Origin: Halanaerobiales bacterium
GTDB taxonomy: Bacteria; Bacillota; Halanaerobiia; Halanaerobiales; Halanaerobiaceae
DNA length: 64,000 nt
NCBI GenBank assembly: GCA_016278485.1
Contig: JADQBT010000002.1
Coordinates: 229,601 to 293,600 of the forward strand
Reading direction: 5' to 3'
Below, in pieces: positions 11,467 to 20,141 of the stretch. The notes under the pieces were generated by a model. It was not told where the DNA came from and did no database searches. It saw only the letters and a program-made list of their open reading frames with translations. Each line of letters starts with the position of its first letter. The stretch's first letter is position 1. Made by a program: the position numbers and the translations under genes.

Positions 11467-12374
11467 TTAAGCAACTCCTCCAGTTGATTATAAAGACCTT
11501 GATTATCTGCTTTTGCAATAAGATATTCCGCTTTTATACCATAGTCTAAGCAAGTAGCACACATGGCTCCAGCAATTTTCTCAGGATTTTTATCAGTAAT
11601 TGCTAAAATTGTAGGTCCTGCCCCACTTAAGGCAGCCCCTCTAGCCCCTGCCGCATAGGCAGTAGCAATAATTTTATTAAACCCAGGAATTTTAGCAGAA
11701 CGAAATGGTTGATGTAACTTATCTTGCATCGCATTTTCAAGCAATTGCCAATCCTTGGTCAAAAAAGATTTTACTAAGAGAGCGACTCGACTCATATTGA
11801 ATAGAACAGTACTATAATCAACATTTTTCGGTAATATTTCTCTTAGTTCCGAAGTTTTTAACTCAAAATCTGGGATAACTAAGATAAAATTAAGTTCTGG
11901 ATCTATTTCAATCTTTTCATAAAATATTCTTTCCTGATCTGAATAATTTATAATTAATCCTCCAAATAGTGCTGGCAGAACATTATCAGGATGTCCTTCC
12001 AACTTAACAGCCATTTCTACAAAATCATCTTTAGCTGGTAATATACCAGTTGCTATAGCGCCAGCAGTTAACCCACCGAGTATTGCTGCAGCACTACTTC
12101 CCATTCCCCTGGCCAACGGAACTTTTAATTTTTCCCGAATCTCAATTGATGGTAGAGTTAATTGATAATAATCAGCAAATTCTAATAATGACTTATTTAA
12201 TAAGTTATCAGATTTATCAATTGACAATAAGTTATCTTGCCAATCATGAATATAAAAGACATCTTTTTCAGCAGAAGTTACCTGGAACTCACTATAAATA
12301 TTGATTGCTAAACCTAATGTATCAAAACCTGGGCCAAGATTAGCGGTTGTAGCAGGTATTGTATATCTTAGCAT
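11463..12374 (-). CDS. thrB: Homoserine kinase
   Basis: A 303-residue GHMP kinase that phosphorylates homoserine. The N-terminus YTIPATTANLGPGFDTLG and the ATP-binding motif PLARGMGSSAAAILGG are characteristic. I use the ATG at 12374, which has AAAGGAAA at proper distance; the upstream ATG at 12413 would add 13 residues before the conserved start and would overlap the promoter. First gene of the threonine unit, transcribed from the promoter at 12404-12432. Confidence 0.95.
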   Translation of the reverse strand: MLRYTIPATTANLGPGFDTLGLAINIYSEFQVTSAEKDVFYIHDWQDNLLSIDKSDNLLNKSLLEFADYYQLTLPSIEIREKLKVPLARGMGSSAAAILGGLTAGAIATGILPAKDDFVEMAVKLEGHPDNVLPALFGGLIINYSDQERIFYEKIEIDPELNFILVIPDFELKTSELREILPKNVDYSTVLFNMSRVALLVKSFLTKDWQLLENAMQDKLHQPFRSAKIPGFNKIIATAYAAGARGAALSGAGPTILAITDKNPEKIAGAMCATCLDYGIKAEYLIAKADNQGLYNQLEELLK

Positions 12375-12403
12375 AATCAATTTCCTTTCCCTAATTTTTC
12401 TAT

Positions 12404-12432
12404 ATTTTATCATCTAAAAGCAAAATAAACAA
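12404..12432 (-). promoter_or_regulatory. Sigma-A promoter of thrB-hom-thrC
   Basis: Minus-strand TTGTTT (12432-12427) and TAAAAT (12409-12404) are spaced by 17 bp, 30 bp before the thrB start. It lies just downstream of the terminator of the preceding unit, so the threonine genes are independent of megL. Confidence 0.55.
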
Positions 12433-12436
12433 GAAA

Positions 12437-12454
12437 GACCCTCAAGCGAGGGCC
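12437..12454 (-). terminator. Terminator after megL
   Basis: On the minus strand GGCCCTC (12454-12448) pairs with GAGGGTC (12443-12437) across a 4-nt loop, with one G-U pair, then TTTCTTGTTT follows. The stem includes the megL stop codon. Confidence 0.75.
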
Positions 12455-13647
12455 TCATCTAAGTCTTTAATTAAATCTCTAACATCTTCAATTCCAGCAG
12501 AGATTCTAATTAAATTGGCATTAATCCCTATTTTTTCTAAATAATCTTTAGCATAACCACGATGTGTCATCGCAAATGGGTATTCTATCAACGTTTCAGT
12601 ATCGCCAAGACTAACAGCTAGTTTAATTAACTTTAGTTTTTTTAAAAACACTTCAATATCTTCTTTATCTCCTGCAAACTCGAAACTTACTATCCCACCA
12701 AAACCAGACATCTGTTTTTGAGCAAGTTGATAATCTGCAAAATCTTTTTGACCTGGATAATAGACTTTCTCTATTTTAGGGTGACTGACTAAAAAGTCTG
12801 CTATTTGTGAGGCATTCTTTGCATGGGCATCCATTCTTAAAGCTAAAGTCTTTAATCCTCTCAACATTAACCAAGCATTAAAAGGACTCATCACTCCTCC
12901 GTATTCAGCCATATAGCCAAACTTTAATTTTTGGATATAATCTTGATCATTGCTAACAACAATACCGCCAAGTGCATCACCATGACCACAAATATATTTT
13001 GTTGCACTATGTAATACAATATCAATTCCCTCATCTAAAGGTTTTTGCCAATAGGGTGAGGCAAAAGTGTTATCAACTACTACCTTGATATTATAGGAAT
13101 CGGCATATTTAGCTATTTTTTCTAAATCAATAATATCCAGAGTTGGATTAGCTGGTGTCTCAAAATAGATAACATCAACCCCAGCTTTAATTTTTTGCAA
13201 AAACACTTTTTCATCTCTTAAATCAATAAATTCGGTAGCAACACCACGCCTAGGAAGAATTTCACTAATAAAATTATGGGCAGACCCGTATAGAACTTGA
13301 TGTGCTAATAGATTATCTCCTTTTTCCAAAAGAGATAATAAAACTGATGAAATAGCTGCCATGCCTGAAGCAAAAGCAACCGCATCATTACCATGTTCAA
13401 GGGCAGTCATTTTCTCCTCTAAAGCTCTAATAGTAGGATTATTACCCCTTGTGTAAACATAATCAGACCGTTCAAAATCAAAAGTCTTTTCAGCTGTATC
13501 AAGATCTGGAAAAGTAAAAGTTGATGTCAGATAGATTGGTGTATTAAGCGGTCTATTTGTAAATTCTTTCTCTTCACCAGCATGTACAGCATTTGTAGCA
13601 AAATGTTTTTTATCCAATTGATTCACTTCCTTATTTGCCGACTTCAT
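12442..13647 (-). CDS. megL: Methionine gamma-lyase / trans-sulfuration PLP enzyme
   Basis: A 401-residue Cys/Met-metabolism PLP enzyme. The cofactor lysine is in SATKYICGHGDALGG. The YVYTRGNNPT and FETPANPTLDI segments fit methionine gamma-lyase, which splits methionine into methanethiol, 2-oxobutanoate and ammonia. Cystathionine or homocysteine lyase activity cannot be excluded from sequence alone. The ATG at 13647 has GGGAGA upstream and overlaps the permease stop by 17 bp; an in-frame ATG at 13686 is less likely. It is the last gene of the nucleoside-transporter unit. Confidence 0.85.
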   Translation of the reverse strand: MKSANKEVNQLDKKHFATNAVHAGEEKEFTNRPLNTPIYLTSTFTFPDLDTAEKTFDFERSDYVYTRGNNPTIRALEEKMTALEHGNDAVAFASGMAAISSVLLSLLEKGDNLLAHQVLYGSAHNFISEILPRRGVATEFIDLRDEKVFLQKIKAGVDVIYFETPANPTLDIIDLEKIAKYADSYNIKVVVDNTFASPYWQKPLDEGIDIVLHSATKYICGHGDALGGIVVSNDQDYIQKLKFGYMAEYGGVMSPFNAWLMLRGLKTLALRMDAHAKNASQIADFLVSHPKIEKVYYPGQKDFADYQLAQKQMSGFGGIVSFEFAGDKEDIEVFLKKLKLIKLAVSLGDTETLIEYPFAMTHRGYAKDYLEKIGINANLIRISAGIEDVRDLIKDLDEALA

Positions 13648-14569
13648 AATGTTCTCCCAACGCAGCAGGTGGTTTAGATTTAACAACTGCTCCTGCTAAT
13701 ACAATTACAGTTAATAGATATGGTATCATTTGAATTAACTCTGAAGCAAGATTTAAATTGATTCCTTGTAATCTCATTTGCACTGCATCTGAAAATGAAA
13801 ATAAAAAACTAGCAGCAAAAGCACCTATTGGATTCCATTGGCCAAATATATTTGCCGCAAGTGCCATATATCCTCTTCCCGCAGACATATTACTACTAAA
13901 CCAACTTAATTGGCCTAAGGATAGATAAGCTCCCCCCATGCCTGCTAATGCTCCACTCAAAGTGACACTGAAATATTGCATAAAATAAACATTAATGCCA
14001 AGAGTATCAGCTGCTTCTGGGTGTTCTCCAGTCATCCTTATTCTTAATCCCAAAGATGTCTTAAATAATAACAACCAACTTAAAAAGACAGTTACGAACA
14101 TGATATAGACTATTGGTGAATGAAAAGCTAGTAAATCACCCAAGATAGGTATCTTGTTAAGAATTGGTAGCGTAATTTCAGGCAGACCATTTACTTCTGG
14201 TGACGCGCCTTTTTGTCCCCAGACTACCTGCATTAACCAGGTAGTAATGCCAAGAGCTAAAATGTTTAATCCTACACCAGCCACTACATGATCAGCTTTA
14301 AACTTAATTGTAAAGAATGCAAACAAAAGACCTAGTAAAGAACCAGCTAAAATAGCTGCCAATAATCCAAGCCAGGGACTACCAGTAAAAAATGATCCAA
14401 CAACAGCTGCAAATGCCCCCGTTAAGATCATTCCTTCTAAGCCAATATTAATAATGCCTGATCTTTCTGAAAATACTCCGCCAATAGCAGCCATCGCAAT
14501 CGGTGTTGCCATTCTGATAGCAGCAGTAAATGTGTTTATACTAAAGATAACTTCAATTATTTCAGACAT
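13631..14569 (-). CDS. ABC transporter permease, nucleoside uptake (second permease)
   Basis: A 312-residue multi-spanning inner-membrane protein of the BPD_transp_2 (branched-chain/BMP-associated) family. It shows the conserved EAA-like stretch GIINIGLEGMILTGAFAA and several further hydrophobic helices. Together with the preceding permease it forms the membrane channel of a NupPQ/YufPQ-type nucleoside importer. The ATG at 14569 sits behind GAGGTG; a GTG at 14581 is an alternative. It overlaps the first permease by 8 bp and megL by 17 bp. Confidence 0.9.
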   Translation of the reverse strand: MSEIIEVIFSINTFTAAIRMATPIAMAAIGGVFSERSGIINIGLEGMILTGAFAAVVGSFFTGSPWLGLLAAILAGSLLGLLFAFFTIKFKADHVVAGVGLNILALGITTWLMQVVWGQKGASPEVNGLPEITLPILNKIPILGDLLAFHSPIVYIMFVTVFLSWLLLFKTSLGLRIRMTGEHPEAADTLGINVYFMQYFSVTLSGALAGMGGAYLSLGQLSWFSSNMSAGRGYMALAANIFGQWNPIGAFAASFLFSFSDAVQMRLQGINLNLASELIQMIPYLLTVIVLAGAVVKSKPPAALGEHYEVGK

Positions 14570-15608
14570 TAGACTCAACACCTCTATTCTTTTTTATGAC
14601 AGGGAAAATTATTTCAAAAATTGCCGGAGCTGCCACAAATAATATAACTAACCCCTGAACTATTTCCATTAAATCACTGGGAATATCAGCAAAAAGTTGC
14701 ATAGCCATTCCACCTGCTTCTAAAGCTCCAAATAAAAATGCTGCCAATAATACACCCCAAGGTTTATTTCTACCTAAAACAGCCACTGCGATACCCGTAA
14801 AACCATAACCTGGAGAAAAGTTTGTTATGAATCGGTGCAAGACGCCAAGCACAATTGTGCCCCCAGCTAGTCCAGCTACCGCTCCACTGATAATCATAGC
14901 TAAGATAGTATATTTTCCTGTTTTAATACCAGCATATTCAGCAGCAAAAATATTTTCTCCAACAACTTTTAGGTCAAATCCAATAGCAGTTCTTTTTAAT
15001 AATTGATCAACTAAAAACACAACTATAATACCAATAATTATGGCCCAGGTTAATCTCGTATTTGTAATTAATTCAGGTAATCTTGCTTTTTTCGTAAGCA
15101 TCACTGTTTGATCAACTGGTCCATCAGCTTTGAAATATCTTTTTAATAAAAAGGTCGTTGCTAAGATTCCTATATAATTAAACATAATAGTAGTAATTAC
15201 TTCATGTGCACCTGTTTTTGCCTTTAAATATCCAGGAAATGCAGCCCATAAGCCTCCAGCAAGCGCTCCCCCCAAAAGTGCAATAAATATTAATAAATAA
15301 CCTGGTAGAAGAGTAAATTTGATAGCTATAATAGCAGTAACAAAAGCACCCCAATATAATTGACCTTCTCCACCAATATTAAAAAGACCACTTTGAAAGC
15401 CAATTGCCACTGCTAATCCAGTAAAAATTAAGGGAGTAGTCATAAGCAGAGTCTGAGCAAAGTTATAACTTGTACCAAAAGCTCCATAAAACAAATAATA
15501 ATATGCTTCTTTGACACTATGGCCAGAAATTTTAATTAAAACTGCTCCAACAAAGAGCGCAAAAATTATGGCAAGTATTGAATTTAAAATATTTTTATAT
15601 TTAGACAT
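14562..15608 (-). CDS. ABC transporter permease, nucleoside uptake (first permease)
   Basis: A 348-residue BPD_transp_2 permease. The N-terminal helix (about residues 8-28) is followed by the family segment FNIGGEGQLYWGAF and about eight more hydrophobic spans. This longer, YufP-like permease pairs with the shorter one downstream. A GGGAGGAG site precedes the ATG; the gene overlaps the ATPase end by 8 bp, as is usual for coordinated transporter subunits. Confidence 0.9.
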   Translation of the reverse strand: MSKYKNILNSILAIIFALFVGAVLIKISGHSVKEAYYYLFYGAFGTSYNFAQTLLMTTPLIFTGLAVAIGFQSGLFNIGGEGQLYWGAFVTAIIAIKFTLLPGYLLIFIALLGGALAGGLWAAFPGYLKAKTGAHEVITTIMFNYIGILATTFLLKRYFKADGPVDQTVMLTKKARLPELITNTRLTWAIIIGIIVVFLVDQLLKRTAIGFDLKVVGENIFAAEYAGIKTGKYTILAMIISGAVAGLAGGTIVLGVLHRFITNFSPGYGFTGIAVAVLGRNKPWGVLLAAFLFGALEAGGMAMQLFADIPSDLMEIVQGLVILFVAAPAIFEIIFPVIKKNRGVESNV

Positions 15609-17124
15609 TTTCTCCTCCCTGCTGATAATGACCAGCCATTAATAAACCCAGTTCTTCTTCTGTAAATTTATCTGTAGATCCTCTTGCTACAATTTTTCCT
15701 TCATATATTACTAATAAGTGGTCACTTAAACTTCTTAATTCATCAAGCTCTGCAGAAATTAATAATATTGCTTTGCCATTATTTCTCATCTCAATTAATA
15801 ATTTATGGATATATTCGATTGCCCCAACATCTACTCCCCTAGTTGGTTGAGCAGCTAAGATAAAATTAGTTTCTCTACTTAATTCTCTCCCAATAATTAA
15901 TTTTTGTTGATTTCCTCCGGATAACTCACCGGCTATTGAATTATTTTTTGTATAACGTAGATCAAATTCTTTAACTATTTCATCTTTAAATTTATTAATT
16001 TCATTATAGTTTAAGATAGAATAATATGCATAAGGAGAATCCCACTCTGAACCTAAAACTAAATTATTAGCTAAATTAAAATTTTGAATTAATCCTCGTT
16101 TCAAACGGTCTGAAGGTATATGTGCTAAACCATTTTTCCTTCTTTCTTTAACCGAAAAATTATTAATAATTTTAGAATTTAACTCTATATTTCCCTGTTG
16201 AAAACTTCGCAAACCTGCAATAACCTCTTCTAACTCTAACTGTCCATTACCTTCTACTCCGGCTATTCCTAAAATTTCTCCTGCTTGAATAGAAAAATTA
16301 ATATCTTCTAAACTTAAGCCTGACTTTTTATTTTTATAATTTAAATTACTAATTTCTAAAACTTTCTCTCCGGGATTATTTTGAGTTCTGTTCACCTTTA
16401 ATAGCACTTCGCGTCCAACCATCATTCTCGCCAATTCTGCAGGATTTGTTTGAGAAGTTTCCACTGTTCCAACCTTTTTCCCATCTCTTAATACAGAAAC
16501 CCGGTCAGCTACCTGCATTGTTTCTTTTAGTTTATGAGTGATAAAAATTATAGTTTTACCTGATTTTTTTAATTGTTCTAAAACGTTAAATAATTCCTTT
16601 GTCTCTTGTGGGGTTAAAACAGCGGTTGGTTCATCTAATATTAAAATTTCTGCATTCCGATAAAGGGCTTTTAATATTTCGACTCGTTGTTGTTCTCCCA
16701 CAGAAATTTCTCCAACAAGAGAATCAACTTTAACTTGCAAATTATATTGTTCAGAAAGGTCCCTAACTTTTCTTTCTGCTTCCCTATAATTAATAAAACC
16801 TTTACTACTTGGCTCAGCGCCAGCAATAATATTCTCAGTAATTGTTAAGCTATCTACAAGCATGAAATGTTGATGAATCATCCCAACCTTCCTTGCAATA
16901 GCATCAGCTGGGCCTTTTAACTTGACAATTTGATCATTTATTTTAATTTCACCACTATCTTTTTGATAAAGCCCAAAAATTATTTTTACTAAAGTTGATT
17001 TGCCGGCACCATTTTCACCAAGTAAGCAATGGATTTCACCTTGCTGGACCGAAAAATCAATTTTATTATTTGCATATGTATTGCCAAATTTTTTCGTAAT
17101 TTTTTTTAACTCTATTGCTTTCAT
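15601..17124 (-). CDS. ABC transporter ATPase, two fused nucleotide-binding domains (nucleoside importer)
   Basis: A 507-residue ATPase with two tandem ABC domains. The first has Walker A GENGAGKST (about residue 36) and the degenerate signature ISVGEQQRVEI. The second has the atypical Walker A GVEGNGQLE, signature LSGGNQQK and the switch segment PTRGVDVGAIEYIH. This architecture is that of RbsA/NupO/YufO importers of sugars and nucleosides. The ATG at 17124 follows GGGGGG; an upstream in-frame ATG at 17151 adds nine residues without a site. A hairpin (17171-17191) separates it from the binding-protein gene. Confidence 0.93.
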   Translation of the reverse strand: MKAIELKKITKKFGNTYANNKIDFSVQQGEIHCLLGENGAGKSTLVKIIFGLYQKDSGEIKINDQIVKLKGPADAIARKVGMIHQHFMLVDSLTITENIIAGAEPSSKGFINYREAERKVRDLSEQYNLQVKVDSLVGEISVGEQQRVEILKALYRNAEILILDEPTAVLTPQETKELFNVLEQLKKSGKTIIFITHKLKETMQVADRVSVLRDGKKVGTVETSQTNPAELARMMVGREVLLKVNRTQNNPGEKVLEISNLNYKNKKSGLSLEDINFSIQAGEILGIAGVEGNGQLELEEVIAGLRSFQQGNIELNSKIINNFSVKERRKNGLAHIPSDRLKRGLIQNFNLANNLVLGSEWDSPYAYYSILNYNEINKFKDEIVKEFDLRYTKNNSIAGELSGGNQQKLIIGRELSRETNFILAAQPTRGVDVGAIEYIHKLLIEMRNNGKAILLISAELDELRSLSDHLLVIYEGKIVARGSTDKFTEEELGLLMAGHYQQGGENV

Positions 17125-17170
17125 CAAATCCCCCCCAACTGTGCCAGACATTATGTATTTATATTAAAAT

Positions 17171-17191
17171 GGGAGGAGATTGCCTCCTCCC
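17171..17191 (-). terminator. Attenuator hairpin between binding protein and ATPase
   Basis: GGGAGGAG (17171-17178) pairs with CTCCTCCC (17184-17191) over 5 nt; on the minus strand ATTTTAATA follows. The weak U-run suggests partial termination or 3'-end protection, giving more binding protein than transporter. Confidence 0.6.
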
Positions 17192-17201
17192 AACTTATAA
17201 T

Positions 17202-18203
17202 TTATTTTCTGGCTGCATCAATAGTAGCTGGAATCTCAATTTTTCCAGTAGTTATTTTGTTTTTAACTTCTTCAAGTTTCTCAACTACATTTTCAGGAAG
17301 TAAGCTCTCTGTATAACCAAGACCGCCTTCTTCAATACCAAGCACATTTACTCCTGCCGTAAATTTGTCATTAAGCACCTGTTTTATAGCAAGTTCAACA
17401 GTATTATTGACAAATTTCATACCATTAGTTAAAATATGTCCGGGTGCAACATGACCTTGATCTGAGTCAGCACCAATACCATATATATTTCTTTCTTCAG
17501 CAGCTTTTAAGATACCCAATCCAGATCTTCCAGCAGCTCCCCAGATTACATCAATATCATCTTCAATCATAGAAATAGCTAATTCTTTACCTTTAGCTGG
17601 ATCTGCCCAGGCACCAACATAAGTATGTTGAACTGTAATTTCAGGATCAATATATTTTGCTCCAGCTATAAAACCAGCAATATTTGCATCAATTAAAGGT
17701 ATTTTCATACCCCCAATTACACCTATTTTATTTTCAGCATTTGTTAATGGGTCATCAGCTTTTGTAGTCAGCATAGCTGCAGCAACACCCATGAGAAAAC
17801 CTCTTTCTTTTTCTTCATATACATAAGAAGCAACATTGGGCTGATCTACAACTGTATCAATAATCGCATATTTTTGGTCTGGAAAACGTTGGGCCACATT
17901 ATTTAAAGCATCTGCCTGATCAAAACCAATAGATATAATGAGATCATATCTTCTTAACGCCGAATATTGGGTTAAATATGTCTCATATTCTGTAATAGAA
18001 GAAGGCTCTGCAGCATCATATTCAATATCCATTTTTTCTTTTGCTGCCATGATACCAGCAAAGGCAGCATCATTAAAGGACTTATCACCTAGTCCACCTG
18101 TGGCAAAAACAATAGCTACTCTTCCTTCAGCAGCTGCAAGTGAATTCATTGTAAAGATTGTTAACAACAAAATCCCTAAAATAATAATAGTATTTTTTTT
18201 CAT
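17202..18203 (-). CDS. BMP-family nucleoside-binding protein
   Basis: A 333-residue substrate-binding protein of the BMP/PnrA/Med family, which bind purine or pyrimidine nucleosides for ABC import. The signal peptide (about 1-24, ending NSLAAAEG) has no lipobox cysteine, so the mature protein is probably soluble rather than a lipoprotein. The mature start VAIVFATGGLGDKSFNDAAF is the family signature. GADSDQGHVAPGHIL is in the nucleoside-binding cleft region. Absence of a lipid anchor suggests a periplasm, hence an outer membrane. It lies 14 bp after a nucleoside phosphorylase gene. Confidence 0.92.
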   Translation of the reverse strand: MKKNTIIILGILLLTIFTMNSLAAAEGRVAIVFATGGLGDKSFNDAAFAGIMAAKEKMDIEYDAAEPSSITEYETYLTQYSALRRYDLIISIGFDQADALNNVAQRFPDQKYAIIDTVVDQPNVASYVYEEKERGFLMGVAAAMLTTKADDPLTNAENKIGVIGGMKIPLIDANIAGFIAGAKYIDPEITVQHTYVGAWADPAKGKELAISMIEDDIDVIWGAAGRSGLGILKAAEERNIYGIGADSDQGHVAPGHILTNGMKFVNNTVELAIKQVLNDKFTAGVNVLGIEEGGLGYTESLLPENVVEKLEEVKNKITTGKIEIPATIDAARK

Positions 18204-18217
18204 TTTTTAACCTCCAA

Positions 18218-18937
18218 TTAATTAGTTAATGCCTGCAAGGCAATATCAATCTCCTTTTTAATAGCTTCAGCAATTTTCTCACGATGTGGATTATAACTAT
18301 CAGCTTCAAAATCAATCGCAAGTCCATCAATTGCGGCAATCATTCCTGCTTTAACACCATGTAATGATGCTATTACAAATAGTGCACTAGCTTCCATCTC
18401 AACAGCTTTAGCACCTGCTTTACTAAAATAATTGTTAGGCAACCCATCTAACTCTGGATAAAATGTGCCAAGAGTCAAGACAATACCTGTCTGAGTATTT
18501 TCCTGTAAACCTTTTGCTGCTTCTTTTAATTTTACTATTAACTCATAATCTGCTATTGCAGGAAAACTTAAATCTACTAGTTGATCTGTCAGACCATCTT
18601 TTCTAACTGCACCGGTAGCAATTACAAGATCTCCATCTGTAATTGACTTATCAAGTGAACCAGCCGTCCCAACCCTTATTATTTCTTTTGCACCTCCTTT
18701 TATGATTTCTTCAAAAACTACAGCAGCTCCCGCTGCACCAACACCATGTGAAACAACACTGATTTTTTGACCAGCATATTCACCATTAAACAAACGATAT
18801 TCTCGATTATAACTTATTTCTTTTGCATCTGTAAGACTATCTGCTATTAGCTTAGCTCTGGCTGGATCGCCACAGACTAATACTTTTTTATTAATATATT
18901 GGGAATTAACTTTTAATAAAGGTAAAAATTCCTGCAT
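18218..18937 (-). CDS. Nucleoside phosphorylase (uridine phosphorylase-like)
   Basis: A 239-residue PNP/UDP-family enzyme that splits nucleosides with phosphate into base and (deoxy)ribose 1-phosphate. Phosphate-site motifs are GDPARAKLIA, SYNREYRLF and RVGTAGSL. The segments VRKDGLTDQ, TFYPE and VEMEASALF resemble uridine phosphorylase more than DeoD, but specificity is not certain. Placed directly before the BMP transporter genes, it should process the imported nucleosides. GAGGAG precedes the ATG. Confidence 0.88.
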   Translation of the reverse strand: MQEFLPLLKVNSQYINKKVLVCGDPARAKLIADSLTDAKEISYNREYRLFNGEYAGQKISVVSHGVGAAGAAVVFEEIIKGGAKEIIRVGTAGSLDKSITDGDLVIATGAVRKDGLTDQLVDLSFPAIADYELIVKLKEAAKGLQENTQTGIVLTLGTFYPELDGLPNNYFSKAGAKAVEMEASALFVIASLHGVKAGMIAAIDGLAIDFEADSYNPHREKIAEAIKKEIDIALQALTN

Positions 18938-18955
18938 CTTATCTAACTCCTCGTC

Positions 18956-19903
18956 TCAGATTTTAATTAATACTTTCAAAACTTCTTTACTTTTAGCTCT
19001 CTCAAACCCATGTAATATGCGATCAATAGTAAAGACACTGTCAACCATATTTTGCAAAGGAAAATTTCTTCTACTTAACATTCTAAGGGCCGGAGCAAAA
19101 GGTCCGCAACGTGACCCTATTATTTGGATTTCATCTACGGCTACTGGACTTAAATTGATTGCTTCCCCTGCAGCTATTGTACTTTTCAATATTATTTTTC
19201 CTGCTGGTTCGACAATTTTCAAAGCATCTTTAAGTCCAGAACTACTACCTGTTGTATCAATAACAACATTGGCACCTGGAGAATATTGGCCAGATGTATA
19301 AACAGCTATTCCTTTTTGGGCTGCGATCTCCAATTTGGATTGATGATGACCAATAAGACTGATATCATATCCTAATTCAGATAAAACAAGAGACGTTAGT
19401 AAACCTAATTTACCATCTCCTAACACTATAATTTTATCAGTTAATTTCAAATGAACTTGTTCTGGAATTTGTAAAGCAGCTGCCAGTGGCTCTACAAATA
19501 CAGCTTCAAGATCTGTAATTTGATCTGGTACCTCCCAAATATTTTTTCTGGGCAGTGTCAAATACTCAGCAAAAGCTCCATTCTTATTTTTTATTCCTAA
19601 AACTTTGATATTTTTACAATGTCGTTCTTTACCATGTTTACATAAATAACATTCATAACAGGGAATATTAATTTCTCCAACAACTCTTTTACCAGTATAT
19701 ATTCCAGATTTATCTTCGACTACCTTACCAACAAATTCATGGCCTAGGATACCGTTGAAATTCAAATAACCTTTACTTATTTCCAGATCGGTATTACATA
19801 TACCGGCCAGACTAACCTTTATTAATAATTCATCTTTTTTAGGTTTTGGTATTGGTCTATTCACCATTTCCAAAACATTTCCATTATAGACTAAAGCTTT
19901 AAT
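18956..19903 (-). CDS. Zinc-dependent medium-chain dehydrogenase, apparent ATT start
   Basis: A 315-residue MDR-family alcohol/polyol dehydrogenase. It has a catalytic-zinc region GICNTD and GHEFVGKV. The structural-zinc cysteines lie in CYECYLCKHGKERHC, and the Rossmann segment is VLGDGKLGLL. The family N-terminus (MKALVYNG type) is encoded in frame but begins with ATT at 19903, with GGGGGAG 5 nt upstream; the next upstream in-frame codons run into TAA with no ATG, GTG or TTG. A TTG at 19873 would remove the first beta strand and lacks a site. The substrate is unknown. First gene of the nucleoside unit. Confidence 0.8.
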   Translation of the reverse strand: MKALVYNGNVLEMVNRPIPKPKKDELLIKVSLAGICNTDLEISKGYLNFNGILGHEFVGKVVEDKSGIYTGKRVVGEINIPCYECYLCKHGKERHCKNIKVLGIKNKNGAFAEYLTLPRKNIWEVPDQITDLEAVFVEPLAAALQIPEQVHLKLTDKIIVLGDGKLGLLTSLVLSELGYDISLIGHHQSKLEIAAQKGIAVYTSGQYSPGANVVIDTTGSSSGLKDALKIVEPAGKIILKSTIAAGEAINLSPVAVDEIQIIGSRCGPFAPALRMLSRRNFPLQNMVDSVFTIDRILHGFERAKSKEVLKVLIKI

Positions 19904-20052
19904 ACCTACTCCCCCTTATTATTTAGTTGCTTTTGCAAGTAATTAATTTTTACTGTTCATTGTCTATTAATTAAAACAGGAATAATCTATCTACGTTCAT
20001 GACTAAATAGAATATTAATTTTAATCTGAATATTTAGCTTGTATTAGAAGTT
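19904..20052 (-). promoter_or_regulatory. About 150-nt structured leader of the nucleoside/dehydrogenase unit
   Basis: Between the strong promoter and the first gene the transcript carries three possible hairpins. CTAAATA/TATTTAG lies at 20003-20009 and 20031-20037, and an 8-bp AT stem at 19940-19947 and 19966-19973. The third is the compact TTGC-AAAA-GCAA at 19927-19938, shortly before the Shine-Dalgarno. It does not match the purine riboswitch or any other class I can recognise. Function unknown. Confidence 0.4.
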
Positions 20053-20058
20053 ACATAT

Positions 20059-20087
20059 ATTATATTTAAATTGAAAATTTTTGTCAA
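20059..20087 (-). promoter_or_regulatory. Consensus sigma-A promoter of the dehydrogenase-phosphorylase-transporter unit
   Basis: Minus-strand TTGACA (20087-20082), 17-bp spacer, TATAAT (20064-20059): both boxes are perfect. It lies just downstream of the stress-protein terminator and about 155 bp before the dehydrogenase start. Confidence 0.9.
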
Positions 20088-20094
20088 ATATAAA

Positions 20095-20116
20095 AACACG
20101 CCTAATTTGGCGTGTT
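20095..20116 (-). terminator. Terminator after the stress-protein gene
   Basis: AACACGCC (20095-20102) pairs with GGCGTGTT (20109-20116) around a 6-nt loop; on the minus strand the stem runs into TTTTTATA. Confidence 0.9.
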
Positions 20117-20141
20117 CTTATATTCTATAACTTTGTAATTG

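Noticed and set aside
18956-19903. Zn-dehydrogenase as a frameshifted or truncated pseudogene
   Set aside because: The frame is intact from the family N-terminus to the stop, with zinc ligands present; only the start codon is unusual.
19904-20052. Purine riboswitch before the nucleoside genes
   Set aside because: The conserved loop sequences and three-way junction of the purine aptamer are not visible.
20065-20081. CodY-binding box in the spacer of the nucleoside-unit promoter (AATTTTCA half)
   Set aside because: Only one half matches the consensus; too many mismatches in the other half for an AT-rich genome.
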